DNA from: an uncultured Bifidobacterium sp. | GTDB taxonomy: Bacteria; Actinomycetota; Actinomycetes; Actinomycetales; Bifidobacteriaceae | DNA length: 64,000 bases | NCBI RefSeq assembly: GCF_949292005.1 | Contig: NZ_CASEXV010000090.1 | Location: 10,281-74,280 of the forward strand | Direction: 5' to 3' | In this document: positions 7,742 through 16,579 of the stretch, one piece after another | Numbering within the stretch: the first letter of the stretch is position 1 | Layout: every line of letters starts with the position of its first letter | The notes under the pieces: model-generated | Seen by the model: only the letters and a program-made list of their open reading frames with translations | Told to the model about the DNA's origin: nothing | The model's database searches: none | Program-made: the position numbers and the translations under genes

Positions 7742-10087
7742 TCAGGCGCGACCCCCGTCGCGCATTCGGCGCAGGCGCGGCTGCGCGGAATCCTTCGCAC
7801 CCGTGATCCTATAGACGTCGAAGACGCCGTCGATTTTGCGCACCGCCGCCAGCACCGTCGTCAGATGCTGCGGATCGGCCATCTCGAAGGAGAACTGGCT
7901 CGTCGCCACGCGGTCGGAGCCCGTCGAGATGGACCCCGAGATGATGTTCACGCCATGATCGGACAGCACCCGCGTGACATCCGACAACAGGTGTGGCCGG
8001 TCAAGCGCCTCCACCTGGATCTTCACCATGAACAGGCCCTTGGTGCTCGTCCACTGCACGTCAATGACACGCTCCGGCTGATGTTTCTCAAGATCGAGCA
8101 TGTTCTGGCAGTCCGCCCGATGCACGGAGACTCCATCGTTTCTGGTGATGAAACCGATGATGTCGTCGCCCGGAACGGGGGTGCAGCATCGCGCGAGCTT
8201 GACCCACACATCCCCCACCCCTTTGACGGACACGCCAAGGGAGCTCGTTGTCTTGCTCCGCGAGCGCTGACGCAGCGGCAGCGCCTCCTGTTCCACCTCC
8301 TCGGCGACCTCGTCCGACCCCGCGTCCTTGACCAGATGCGAGATCACGTTCTGCGTCGATATCTGCCCATCTCCGATGGCCGCGAAAACGGCGTCGGGAC
8401 CTGCGAAGTTCAACTCCTCGGCAACGCCGATCATGGCCTCGTTCGTCATGAGGACAGTTGTGGGAAGGTTCCTCTTGCGCATGGCGCGGGTGAGCTCGTC
8501 CTTGCCCTCCTCGATGGCCTCCGACCGCCGCTCCTTGCTGAACCATTGGCGTATCTTGTTGCGGGCCTTCGGACTTTTGACGAAGGACAGCCAGTCGCGT
8601 GACGGCCCGGCTGTGTCGGACTTCGACGTCAGTATTTCGACCGTGTCGCCGTTCTCAAGGGTTGTGTCAAGCGGAACCAGACGGCCGTTGACCCTCGCTC
8701 CCATCGTGCGGTGCCCCACCTCCGTGTGGACCGCATAGGCGAAATCGACGGGAGTGGCCTTCGCCGGCAGGGAGACGATCGCCCCTTTCGGAGTGAACAC
8801 ATACAGTTCGGACCCGCCCAGATCCTCCTTGAGGGATCCCAGGAACTCGTCCGAATCCGGGGTCTCACTCGTCCAATCGGCGAGCTGCTGTATCCATTTG
8901 AGGTTGTCGGCCTCGCTCAGCTCCTGGACGTTCTCGGACTCACGCTGTCTGTCCACGCTGTCGGGAGAGCTCAGGGCACGACCTGCCTGCCCGTTCTCCT
9001 TGTACTTCCAGTGGGCGGCGATGCCGAACTCCGCGCGCCGATGCATATCCCACGTACGGATCTGAATCTCGACGGGCCTCCCTCCAGGTCCCACCACCGT
9101 GGTGTGCAGGCTCTGGTACATGTTGAGCTTGGGCATGGCGATGTAGTCCTTGAAGCGCCCCGGAACGGGATTCCACCGCGCGTGCACCGCGCCCAAAGCG
9201 GCATAGCAGTCGGGGATCGAATCAACGATGATGCGCACGCCGACCAGATCATAGATGTTCGAGAAATCGTGCCCCCGCACGACCATCTTCTGGTATATCG
9301 AAAAATAATCCTTGGGTCTGCCTCCGACGGTGGCCCTGATGTGCTGGTCCTTGAGGTCCCCTTCGATCTCGTCGATGATCTGCTCGAGATAGACATCCCG
9401 CTGACCGGCCCTTCGCGCGACCAGAACCACGATCTCGTTGTAGATCTTGGGATAAAGGGTTTTGAAGCTCAGCTCCTCGAGCTCCGTCTTGATGGCGTTC
9501 ATGCCCAGACGATTCGCCAACGGGGCGTACACGTCCAACGTCTCTCTGGCCTTGCGCTGGGCGCTTGACGTCTTGACGTAGCGCCAGGTGCGGGCGTTGT
9601 GCACACGATCGGCGAGCTTGACGACCAGAACCCTCACATCGCGGCTCATCGCCACGACCATCTTGCGAATCGTCTCCGCCGGGGCCGAATCGCCGTAATC
9701 CATCTTCGAGATCTTGGTGACTCCGTCGACAAGGCCGGTCACCGTGGGCCCGAACTCCTCCCTACACTCCTCAAGCGTGTAGTCGGTGTCCTCTACGGTG
9801 TCGTGAAGAAGCCCCGCCGCGATGACCAATGGCCCCATGCCCAAATCGGCGAGAATCTGGGACACGGCCAGAGGATGGATGATGTACGGCTCCCCCGACT
9901 TCCTCCATTGTGTGGAATGCTGCTTCAGAGCACGTCTGTACGCGCGCTCGAGAATGTCAAGGTCCTCGTCGGGATAGTGAACGGCACAGGTCTGGACGAT
10001 GGGACGCAGCGGATCAAGCACGTCATCGCTGATTTCACAGCCCAGCATCCGGGCCGGACGAACCTCGCCACTCGCTTCAGCCACCAT
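7742..10087 (-). CDS. rel: Bifunctional (p)ppGpp synthetase/hydrolase, RelA/SpoT family
   Basis: The long alarmone enzyme of the stringent response, 781 aa. Domains in order: HD hydrolase (LLHDTVEDTDYTLEE near residue 95), synthetase (YQSLHTTVVGPGGRPVEIQI and FGIAAHWKYKE), TGS (VFTPKGAIVSLPAKATPVDF), helical/zinc-finger-like region (ARCCTPVPGDDIIGF), and a C-terminal ACT domain (KIQVEALDRPHLLSDVTRVL). The intact HD motif argues for both synthesis and breakdown. Start: ATG at 10087, or GTG at 10084 which has better spacing to GGGAGG; the longer frame is less likely. A second, small synthetase lies at 43263. Confidence 0.95.
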   Translation of the reverse strand: MVAEASGEVRPARMLGCEISDDVLDPLRPIVQTCAVHYPDEDLDILERAYRRALKQHSTQWRKSGEPYIIHPLAVSQILADLGMGPLVIAAGLLHDTVEDTDYTLEECREEFGPTVTGLVDGVTKISKMDYGDSAPAETIRKMVVAMSRDVRVLVVKLADRVHNARTWRYVKTSSAQRKARETLDVYAPLANRLGMNAIKTELEELSFKTLYPKIYNEIVVLVARRAGQRDVYLEQIIDEIEGDLKDQHIRATVGGRPKDYFSIYQKMVVRGHDFSNIYDLVGVRIIVDSIPDCYAALGAVHARWNPVPGRFKDYIAMPKLNMYQSLHTTVVGPGGRPVEIQIRTWDMHRRAEFGIAAHWKYKENGQAGRALSSPDSVDRQRESENVQELSEADNLKWIQQLADWTSETPDSDEFLGSLKEDLGGSELYVFTPKGAIVSLPAKATPVDFAYAVHTEVGHRTMGARVNGRLVPLDTTLENGDTVEILTSKSDTAGPSRDWLSFVKSPKARNKIRQWFSKERRSEAIEEGKDELTRAMRKRNLPTTVLMTNEAMIGVAEELNFAGPDAVFAAIGDGQISTQNVISHLVKDAGSDEVAEEVEQEALPLRQRSRSKTTSSLGVSVKGVGDVWVKLARCCTPVPGDDIIGFITRNDGVSVHRADCQNMLDLEKHQPERVIDVQWTSTKGLFMVKIQVEALDRPHLLSDVTRVLSDHGVNIISGSISTGSDRVATSQFSFEMADPQHLTTVLAAVRKIDGVFDVYRITGAKDSAQPRLRRMRDGGRA

Positions 10088-10212
10088 CCACCTCCCTCGA
10101 CCTGACAACCCATCCTACCTATGTTCCGAACCATCCGATTCCGCACCATCCCATACACAACGGAATCTCATGCGCGCGTCACAACTCCGGCGATACGCTC
10201 ACACCCGGATGC

Positions 10213-10686
10213 TCATACTCCGGAAGATCCGAAACCACCCGTCCCGCGTTCCGACCCGGGCAGCCTCTCCGCACGGACGAAAGAGGCTTCGACATACCGC
10301 TGAATCACAAGCTGTGCTATTCGATCGCCACGATGGAGGACCACGGTCGAATCGGAATCGAGATTAATCAAAGGGACCTTGATCTCACCCCGATATCCGG
10401 CATCGATGGTTCCCGGCGCGTTGAGGACGGTCACGCCGTCGCGTATGGCAAGACCAGATCTGGGATGCACAAGGCCGACATATCCCGCAGGCAGCGCAAT
10501 CGCTATTCCGGTTGGAACAAGATCGCGCTGGAACGGCGCAAGCGTGACATCGCGCGTCGTGCGCAGGTCCGCCCCGGCATCGCCAGGGTGCACGTACGAC
10601 GGGAGATCCAGCCCTTCGCCGTTTCCCACCACGGTCAGAAGGACTTCGGTACTCTCCGGTTCGTTATAGGACGTATCCACCGTCAC
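10213..10686 (-). CDS. dut: dUTP diphosphatase
   Basis: Hydrolyses dUTP to dUMP and diphosphate, keeping uracil out of DNA and feeding dTMP synthesis. A trimeric dUTPase with the five motifs visible: HPGDAGADLRT, HPRSGLAIRDGV, NAPGTIDAGYRGEI, HRGDRIAQLVI and the C-terminal GTGGFGSSGV. I place the start at GTG 10686 (157 aa) because AAGGAG lies ten bases upstream and the family N-terminus aligns there; an ATG at 10713 in the same frame has no ribosome site. With this start the gene overlaps the DUF4193 gene by 23 bases. Confidence 0.9.
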   Translation of the reverse strand: MTVDTSYNEPESTEVLLTVVGNGEGLDLPSYVHPGDAGADLRTTRDVTLAPFQRDLVPTGIAIALPAGYVGLVHPRSGLAIRDGVTVLNAPGTIDAGYRGEIKVPLINLDSDSTVVLHRGDRIAQLVIQRYVEASFVRAERLPGSERGTGGFGSSGV

Positions 10687-10984
10687 CGCCGACACACTCC
10701 TTGCAATAGTCATGACCATTGGCGTCGGTTCGAGCCAGCTGGCTGCGGTGCTTGATCAGAAAGCAGCTGTAGCAGAGGAACTCGTCGCTCTGGGTTGGCG
10801 TGACGGTTATCGACGAGTCCTCGCTACTGACATCGGGACCCGGATAGGTGTCGAAGGAACTCGCCATATTGTTCTCATCGTCATCCTCCTCAAGATCGGC
10901 CGCGGACGGCCTGCTCCCCTTGCCGAGCTCCTCCAACGAGTCGTCGTCGTCCTTGTTGCGGGGCGAATCGTAGTCCTGAGCCAT
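10664..10984 (-). CDS. DUF4193 family protein with a zinc-ribbon motif
   Basis: A 106-residue, strongly acidic actinobacterial protein. The first 70 residues are rich in Asp and Glu. The C-terminus has paired cysteines, CYSC at about 71-74 and CKEC near residue 97, with a conserved KHRSQLA between them, suggesting a zinc ribbon. The role is unknown; the family sits beside dut and sepH across actinobacteria. ATG at 10984 follows AAGGAGTGGGT. The stop lies inside dut, so the two are probably translated together. Confidence 0.88.
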   Translation of the reverse strand: MAQDYDSPRNKDDDDSLEELGKGSRPSAADLEEDDDENNMASSFDTYPGPDVSSEDSSITVTPTQSDEFLCYSCFLIKHRSQLARTDANGHDYCKECVGGDGGYVL

Positions 10985-11168
10985 ACCCACTCCTTTCCAG
11001 ATGAAAGACACGCGCTGCGCCATAGAATACATGAACCATCCCCTGTTTCGGCGGGGTGTCGCGCGAAATGACCCTAAAATGCAAGAGATAGGGGCACAAT
11101 GGAGATAGTTTCGGTTTAACTGACGGCGTTATCGGAGAGCCGACAACTCCGAGGAAAGTGATGAGCGC

Positions 11169-12398
11169 ATGCCTGATAATTCGCCAGTCGCGGCTCGTTT
11201 CGACCATGTGGGGCCGGAGGGGGAGCTTATCTTCACCACGGGTGAGGCCACCTTCGCCGTGACGGTCGACGACACCCTAAACAAGGCGATTCTCGAGGCT
11301 CGGCAAATCATCGCGGACTCGCGGAACAAGCCGTCCCCCGCCGCCCCGCGTGTTCCCATCTCGCAAATTCAATCGCTTATACGCGCTGGAGCCAACCCCA
11401 CCAAAGTGGCTGAGCATTACAATCTCAGCGAAACGCTTGTGCGGCGTTTCTCGACCGCGGTGGAGACGGAGAAACAGTACGCCATCGAACAGTTTCTCAG
11501 CGTCTCCGCTCCCAAGGACGTCCCTGCGCATTCCTTGGGAGAAATGATCGAAAGCAGCCTCGTAGCCATGGGAACAGGCATGGAGGGCGCGTCCTGGAGC
11601 GCCACCCGCCGAGGCCTCGAACCGTGGAGGATCTCGGCTCGGTTCACCACGTCATCGGGGGCGATCAAGCCCGAATGGTCATGGGATATGCATGACAACT
11701 CCGTGTCATGCATGAATGAGAGCGCACGGCGGCTTCTCGGCCTGTATCCGCCCCAAGACGATTCGGAGGCATCCACGGACCCCCGCGCCGATTCCCAAGC
11801 AACCCCCTTCCCCGCGCCTACGAATCGCAAGCCGCGGAATCGCCGCGAGGCCATTCCCGGGCGCGCCATACAATCCGCCCGCATCGAAAGGGCCGTGTCA
11901 TCGTGGGCGCTGCCGGAACCCGGCACAGACGGGGAAGGCGCGGCCGACAAGAGCAGAACCCGGAAGGGGACCGGCGCGGCCGCCGACGGACAACCGTCGG
12001 CAGCCGAGGAGCCACTACGGATCCAGGCGTCACGGCACCCCAGAACCGACCACACGACACGCAGAGCGTCCTCCCTGGATCCGGTGGCCGTCGTCGCGGA
12101 GGCCTCATCGCCATCGTCGCGTGGATCCCTAGCCGACAATCTCGCGAGCGTGTCCGACGCCGACGATGAGCGTCCGGCACGTGAGCGCTCCGCGTCTTCG
12201 ACGAACGTCGGGAAAACGGCGCTCACCAGCGGCCATGCCTCCGATGAGGACGGACAGGGTCAAAACTCGCCAGCCGCCGATCGGTCATCCTCCGTGGACT
12301 CCCCGGAGACACCATCCACACAGCAGTCCAAGGGCGCCAGAAAGCATTCAGGACGCTCTGCGGTACCCAGCTGGGACGAGATCCTTTTCGGCGACTGA
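11169..12398 (+). CDS. sepH: Septation protein SepH
   Basis: A 409-aa homologue of SepH, known in Streptomyces and mycobacteria to bind FtsZ and promote its assembly at division sites. The N-terminal DUF3071 domain (about residues 8-180) includes a helix-turn-helix-like segment (ISQIQSLIRAGANPTKVAEHYNLSETLVRRF). A long Ser/Pro/Arg-rich, probably disordered linker (190-395) follows. The last residues, PSWDEILFGD, are a short conserved C-terminal tail. GAGGAAAG precedes ATG 11169. It diverges from DUF4193 and converges on the phosphodiesterase gene. No other frame is plausible here. Confidence 0.88.
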   Translation: MPDNSPVAARFDHVGPEGELIFTTGEATFAVTVDDTLNKAILEARQIIADSRNKPSPAAPRVPISQIQSLIRAGANPTKVAEHYNLSETLVRRFSTAVETEKQYAIEQFLSVSAPKDVPAHSLGEMIESSLVAMGTGMEGASWSATRRGLEPWRISARFTTSSGAIKPEWSWDMHDNSVSCMNESARRLLGLYPPQDDSEASTDPRADSQATPFPAPTNRKPRNRREAIPGRAIQSARIERAVSSWALPEPGTDGEGAADKSRTRKGTGAAADGQPSAAEEPLRIQASRHPRTDHTTRRASSLDPVAVVAEASSPSSRGSLADNLASVSDADDERPARERSASSTNVGKTALTSGHASDEDGQGQNSPAADRSSSVDSPETPSTQQSKGARKHSGRSAVPSWDEILFGD

Positions 12399-12485
12399 CC
12401 GCATACGCCCACCGCAAACGAGGGCCCGGACTCCAAGAAATCGGCATCACACCGCCAAAAAGGCCGCCAAAAGCCCCGGATCCTC

Positions 12486-13712
12486 TCAGATGGCCCTCTC
12501 GGGGACCACGTCGATCAGACACGGTATGTCCGATTCAATAGTCGTGCGTGACCCGTGGACCCCCGGAAGCCTTGTGGCCAGATCCGTCTGCTCCCGCGAG
12601 TCGACGATCGTCGTATGTCCGCACGCCCAGACAAGCACATCGCCGAGCATGGGCACGACGCGATTATCCACCGACCCGTATGTTCCCGCGGAGATCGCCT
12701 CGTCTCGGGTCATCATAACCACGGAATCCCCAAGCTCACCACGCCATCGCGCCAGCACGTCGGATGGCTCCACGCCATCGGCCAGATAAAGCATGGGCGC
12801 ACGGGGCTCGCCGCCGACCATGGCCACCCCCTCGCGCAAAGCCGGGTTCATGGCGATGTCCACACGATCCGCCTCGCGCGCCGACACCATGCCGTGGTCC
12901 GCCACAACGACGATCAGGGTTCCAGCTGGAGCACACCGCCGAAGATATCCCAACTGGGAATCCACGCGCTCGACCGCATCCGCCCATTCCCCCGACTGCC
13001 ATCCGTATGCATGTCCGGCCTTGTCGACATCGCGGAGATACACGTATGTCAATCCGGGCGTGCGGGCGCTTGCGGCGGCATCGCGCATACGATCGCGCGG
13101 AGTCGACCCGCACCGGTAGTCCGCGCCACGCAACGCCGCACGCGTCAACGCGGAGTTCTCAAAACGCGGCATGCCGCAACTGGTGGTTCTTACTCCCTGC
13201 CCCACAAGCCCCTCGAACACTGTCGACACCCGCTGAAGATCGTGCGGATCCGGAGCATCGCGGAACTGGATGAGCTGACATAGCCTGCCATTTCGGGTGT
13301 TCTTCTGCGTGTACCCCGTCATCCCCGTCAGTCCGGGACATGTTCCGGTGCCGAACACGGCCATGGCCGCGACGGTCGTGCTCGGCACGCATGTCGCGAT
13401 CGGACGCTGATTCGCCGAATCGTCCATCAGCGAGCGCAGATAACGCGCATGGCCGATACGTGCCGTGAGATTCCAAAAGCCCAGTCCATCGACCAGAGCG
13501 ACGATGACGCTGCGGGCATCGGGAAAGCCCAGCTCGCTCTGCAACCTGCGCGGATCGCCATGCACTGCGGTGGCCACCGGATGTCCTATGGCGCTGGACA
13601 GCGCGGGAAGAACCGCCGACAACCGGCGGGCACTCCCCTGGTCGCTATTCTTCCGCGGCGCATCAGGCGCCATCGACAGCAACACGTCCTCATCCGGCGT
13701 CGACACACTCAT
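12486..13712 (-). CDS. Alkaline phosphatase superfamily phosphodiesterase/nucleotide pyrophosphatase
   Basis: A 408-aa member of the type I phosphodiesterase/nucleotide pyrophosphatase group. Metal-ligand motifs are visible in order: VALVDGLGFWN (Asp), PSTTVAAMAVFGTG (the Thr nucleophile), YLRDVDKAGHAYGW (Asp, His), VVADHGMV (Asp-His), and CGHTT near the C-terminus (His). No signal peptide is seen, so it is probably cytoplasmic; the substrate cannot be told. It is a regular neighbour of sepH in actinobacteria. ATG at 13712 or nine bases earlier are both possible. Confidence 0.82.
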   Translation of the reverse strand: MSVSTPDEDVLLSMAPDAPRKNSDQGSARRLSAVLPALSSAIGHPVATAVHGDPRRLQSELGFPDARSVIVALVDGLGFWNLTARIGHARYLRSLMDDSANQRPIATCVPSTTVAAMAVFGTGTCPGLTGMTGYTQKNTRNGRLCQLIQFRDAPDPHDLQRVSTVFEGLVGQGVRTTSCGMPRFENSALTRAALRGADYRCGSTPRDRMRDAAASARTPGLTYVYLRDVDKAGHAYGWQSGEWADAVERVDSQLGYLRRCAPAGTLIVVVADHGMVSAREADRVDIAMNPALREGVAMVGGEPRAPMLYLADGVEPSDVLARWRGELGDSVVMMTRDEAISAGTYGSVDNRVVPMLGDVLVWACGHTTIVDSREQTDLATRLPGVHGSRTTIESDIPCLIDVVPERAI

Positions 13713-13808
13713 GGCCCCCATTCAATCACCGGCGTGAGAAAACCGCCGTATATCAGCCCGTGGAGTATCATGAATCGGATTGTCACGTCCATCAGGGGGT
13801 TCGCAGCA

Positions 13809-16451
13809 ATGGCATCACGCCGCACATCACGGCACCCGTCCTTCGACCCGCGGTCCGTGAAGGAACGCATCGTGGAGACGCCGCTTAACGAGGAGATGAG
13901 CAGATCGTTCCTCGAATACGCGTACTCCGTGATCTACGCCAGAGCTCTTCCCGACGCCCGCGACGGCCTCAAGCCCGTCCAACGACGCATCATCTATCAG
14001 ATGGGCCAGATGAACCTCGCCCCCGACCGTCCGTACATGAAATCCGCCCGTGTGGTCGGAGAAGTCATGGGCAAACTCCATCCACATGGCGATTCCGCGA
14101 TCTACGAGGCGATGGTCAGGCTCGCCCAGCCCTTCGCCATGCGATTGCCGCTGGTGGACGGACACGGAAACTTCGGCTCCCTCGACGACGGTCCGGCCGC
14201 ATCCCGATACACCGAAGCCCGTCTCGCACCCGCAGCGCTTGGCATGAACTCCGACATCGCCGAGAACACCGTCGACTTCACCCCCAATTACGACAACAAG
14301 CTGCAGGAGCCCAGCGTCCTGCCCGCAGCGATCCCGAATCTTCTCGTCAACGGCGCCTCCGGCATAGCCGTCGGCATGGCGACGAACATGCCAACCCACA
14401 ACCTCATCGAAGTGATCGGAGCCGCCAGACATCTCATGCGGCACCCGGATGCCAGCCTTGAGGACCTTATGAGATACGTCCCCGGACCGGACTGGCCATC
14501 AGGCGGGGTCATCGTGGGCCGCGACGGCATACGGCAGGCCTATGAAACCGGTCGGGGTGCCTTCTCGACCCGCGCGGTCACGCACGTCGAGAACATCACC
14601 GCGCGTAAAAAGGCGATAGTCGTAACCGAGCTTCCCTTCCTCGTGGGTCCGGAACGGGTGCTGGAGCGGATATCCGAGGGTGTGCGGAACCATAAGCTCG
14701 AGGGCATCTCCGGCGCCATCGACCTGACTGACAGACACAACGGAACCCGTCTGGTCATCGAGATCAAAACGGGATTCGACCCCAAGGCGGTTCTGGCCCA
14801 GCTGTACCGTCACACACCGCTCGAGGATGGGTTCACCATCAACAACGTTGCGCTGGTGAACGGCAGGCCACACACGCTTGGACTGCGTGAGATGCTTCAG
14901 GTGTGGATCGGGCATCGGCGGACGGTGGTCAAGCGGCGCAGCGCCTTCCGCCTTGATAAGGCGCAGGAAAGACTCCACCTGGTGGAGGGTCTTCTTCTCG
15001 CCATGGTCGACATCGATGAGGTCATACAGGTCATACGCACCTCGGAGGACGCCGAGTCGGCGCGCACACGTCTGATGTCGGTTTTCGACCTCGACGAGGC
15101 CCAGGCATCGTACATCCTCGATCTGCGTCTGCGTCGACTGACCCGGATGAGCCGCATCGAACTGGAGTCCGAGCGGGACGACCTGCGCTCCAGAATCGAC
15201 GAGCTAACGGCGATCCTCAAATCCGAGGAGCGGCTGGATGGCGTGGTTCTCGATGAGATGGACCAGGCCGCGCACACATGGGGCACTCCCCGACGCACGC
15301 TCATCCTCGACCAAGATTCCGACGGTGGATACACCGCCGCACCTCCATCATTGGCGGATCCATCCTCCCCCTCCCCGAGTGGAATGGAGGCGGCCGCCGA
15401 GGCCGTAACGGTGGACACGGCCGTGCAACCCCTCACTGGCAGAGGAGGGAAAACCCCCGACGCCGCCGCAATGCAATTGGAGGACAGTCCCTGCGCGGTC
15501 ATGCTTGGCGCAGACGGCAGGGTCGTGACCGGCCCGGAATCCTGGTTGTCTTTCGAACCATCCCATCAGAGCGTTCCCACGATCGCCCCCTCAAATCAGG
15601 TCATCAGCCTGATCGCCACAAGCACACGATCCCGGTTCGCGCTGATCACATCCGCAGGACGGCTTGTCGTCGCCCATGTGGCGGATCTGCCATCGACGAA
15701 TTCGGCCTCTCCGGACTGCTCCACCGGAGTGAGCTCGCACGGACTCATGTCCACGGCATCCGACACATCGGAAAACGCTGGCGAAACCGTTGTGGCGGCG
15801 GTTCCTCTGGACGAGAATCCCACGCCTTTGGCGCTGGCCACACGGCACGGCGTGATCAAACGCTGGAACGGGGAATCGCCCACGACGATGGACTCGTGGG
15901 CCGTCATCGACCTCAAGGAGGATGACGAGGTCATCGGCGCGGCCACAGCGAACGACGACGACCAGCTGGTGTTCATCACATCGGACGCCCTGCTGCTCAC
16001 GTATCCGTCGTCCCTTGTCCGTCCCCAAGGCCGGACGGCGGCGGGAATGGCCGGAATCACCCTATCCGAGGGAGCCCACGTCGCCGCATTCGCCGTTGTC
16101 AGTCCCAACGACGTCTCGTGGAACTATGACGAGAACGACGAGGGGCTGTCCAGCGCATCGGGCGCGGTGGTCCTCACCGTCGCGGGGGACGCGGACGCAT
16201 TGCCGGGAACCGAATCCGGCTCCTGCAAAATTACTCCGCTACAGATGTATCCAACCAAAGGACGGGCCACACGCGGAGTGCGGGTGCAGCGTTTCCTGAA
16301 GGGACAGAACGCGATCATCCTCGCGTCCGTCGGGCCATACCCCCGTCGCGCGGCGACATCATCGGGGTCGGTGGTCGAACTTCCCAAGCCCGTGATGCGG
16401 CGTGACGCATCCGGGACCGAGCTGTCGTCGCCCATTGCGATCGTTGACTGA
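13809..16451 (+). CDS. parC: DNA topoisomerase IV subunit A
   Basis: The cleavage subunit of topoisomerase IV, which decatenates daughter chromosomes; 880 aa. The winged-helix/tower region shows EYAYSVIYARALPDARDGLKP, HPHGDSAIYE (the quinolone-determining Ser and Glu are both present) and ASRYTEARLA with catalytic Tyr134. The GNFGSLDDGPAASRYTE form is ParC-like rather than GyrA-like. After about residue 500 comes a low-complexity insert (roughly 505-560) and a shortened beta-propeller C-terminal domain. ATG at 13809 follows AGGGGG at eight bases; an in-frame ATG at 13770 also has GTGGAG. parE is close by on the other strand. Confidence 0.93.
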   Translation: MASRRTSRHPSFDPRSVKERIVETPLNEEMSRSFLEYAYSVIYARALPDARDGLKPVQRRIIYQMGQMNLAPDRPYMKSARVVGEVMGKLHPHGDSAIYEAMVRLAQPFAMRLPLVDGHGNFGSLDDGPAASRYTEARLAPAALGMNSDIAENTVDFTPNYDNKLQEPSVLPAAIPNLLVNGASGIAVGMATNMPTHNLIEVIGAARHLMRHPDASLEDLMRYVPGPDWPSGGVIVGRDGIRQAYETGRGAFSTRAVTHVENITARKKAIVVTELPFLVGPERVLERISEGVRNHKLEGISGAIDLTDRHNGTRLVIEIKTGFDPKAVLAQLYRHTPLEDGFTINNVALVNGRPHTLGLREMLQVWIGHRRTVVKRRSAFRLDKAQERLHLVEGLLLAMVDIDEVIQVIRTSEDAESARTRLMSVFDLDEAQASYILDLRLRRLTRMSRIELESERDDLRSRIDELTAILKSEERLDGVVLDEMDQAAHTWGTPRRTLILDQDSDGGYTAAPPSLADPSSPSPSGMEAAAEAVTVDTAVQPLTGRGGKTPDAAAMQLEDSPCAVMLGADGRVVTGPESWLSFEPSHQSVPTIAPSNQVISLIATSTRSRFALITSAGRLVVAHVADLPSTNSASPDCSTGVSSHGLMSTASDTSENAGETVVAAVPLDENPTPLALATRHGVIKRWNGESPTTMDSWAVIDLKEDDEVIGAATANDDDQLVFITSDALLLTYPSSLVRPQGRTAAGMAGITLSEGAHVAAFAVVSPNDVSWNYDENDEGLSSASGAVVLTVAGDADALPGTESGSCKITPLQMYPTKGRATRGVRVQRFLKGQNAIILASVGPYPRRAATSSGSVVELPKPVMRRDASGTELSSPIAIVD

Positions 16452-16579
16452 CGCCACGCGTCGACACCAGCGTTTCAATGCCAGCACAAACATGGACTAG
16501 CATGCCCTGATGTGGAGAGAGGGAGATTCGAAACGATTCCCGCGCCACGCCCATGGACCGATCCCTTGATGGAGGCATT

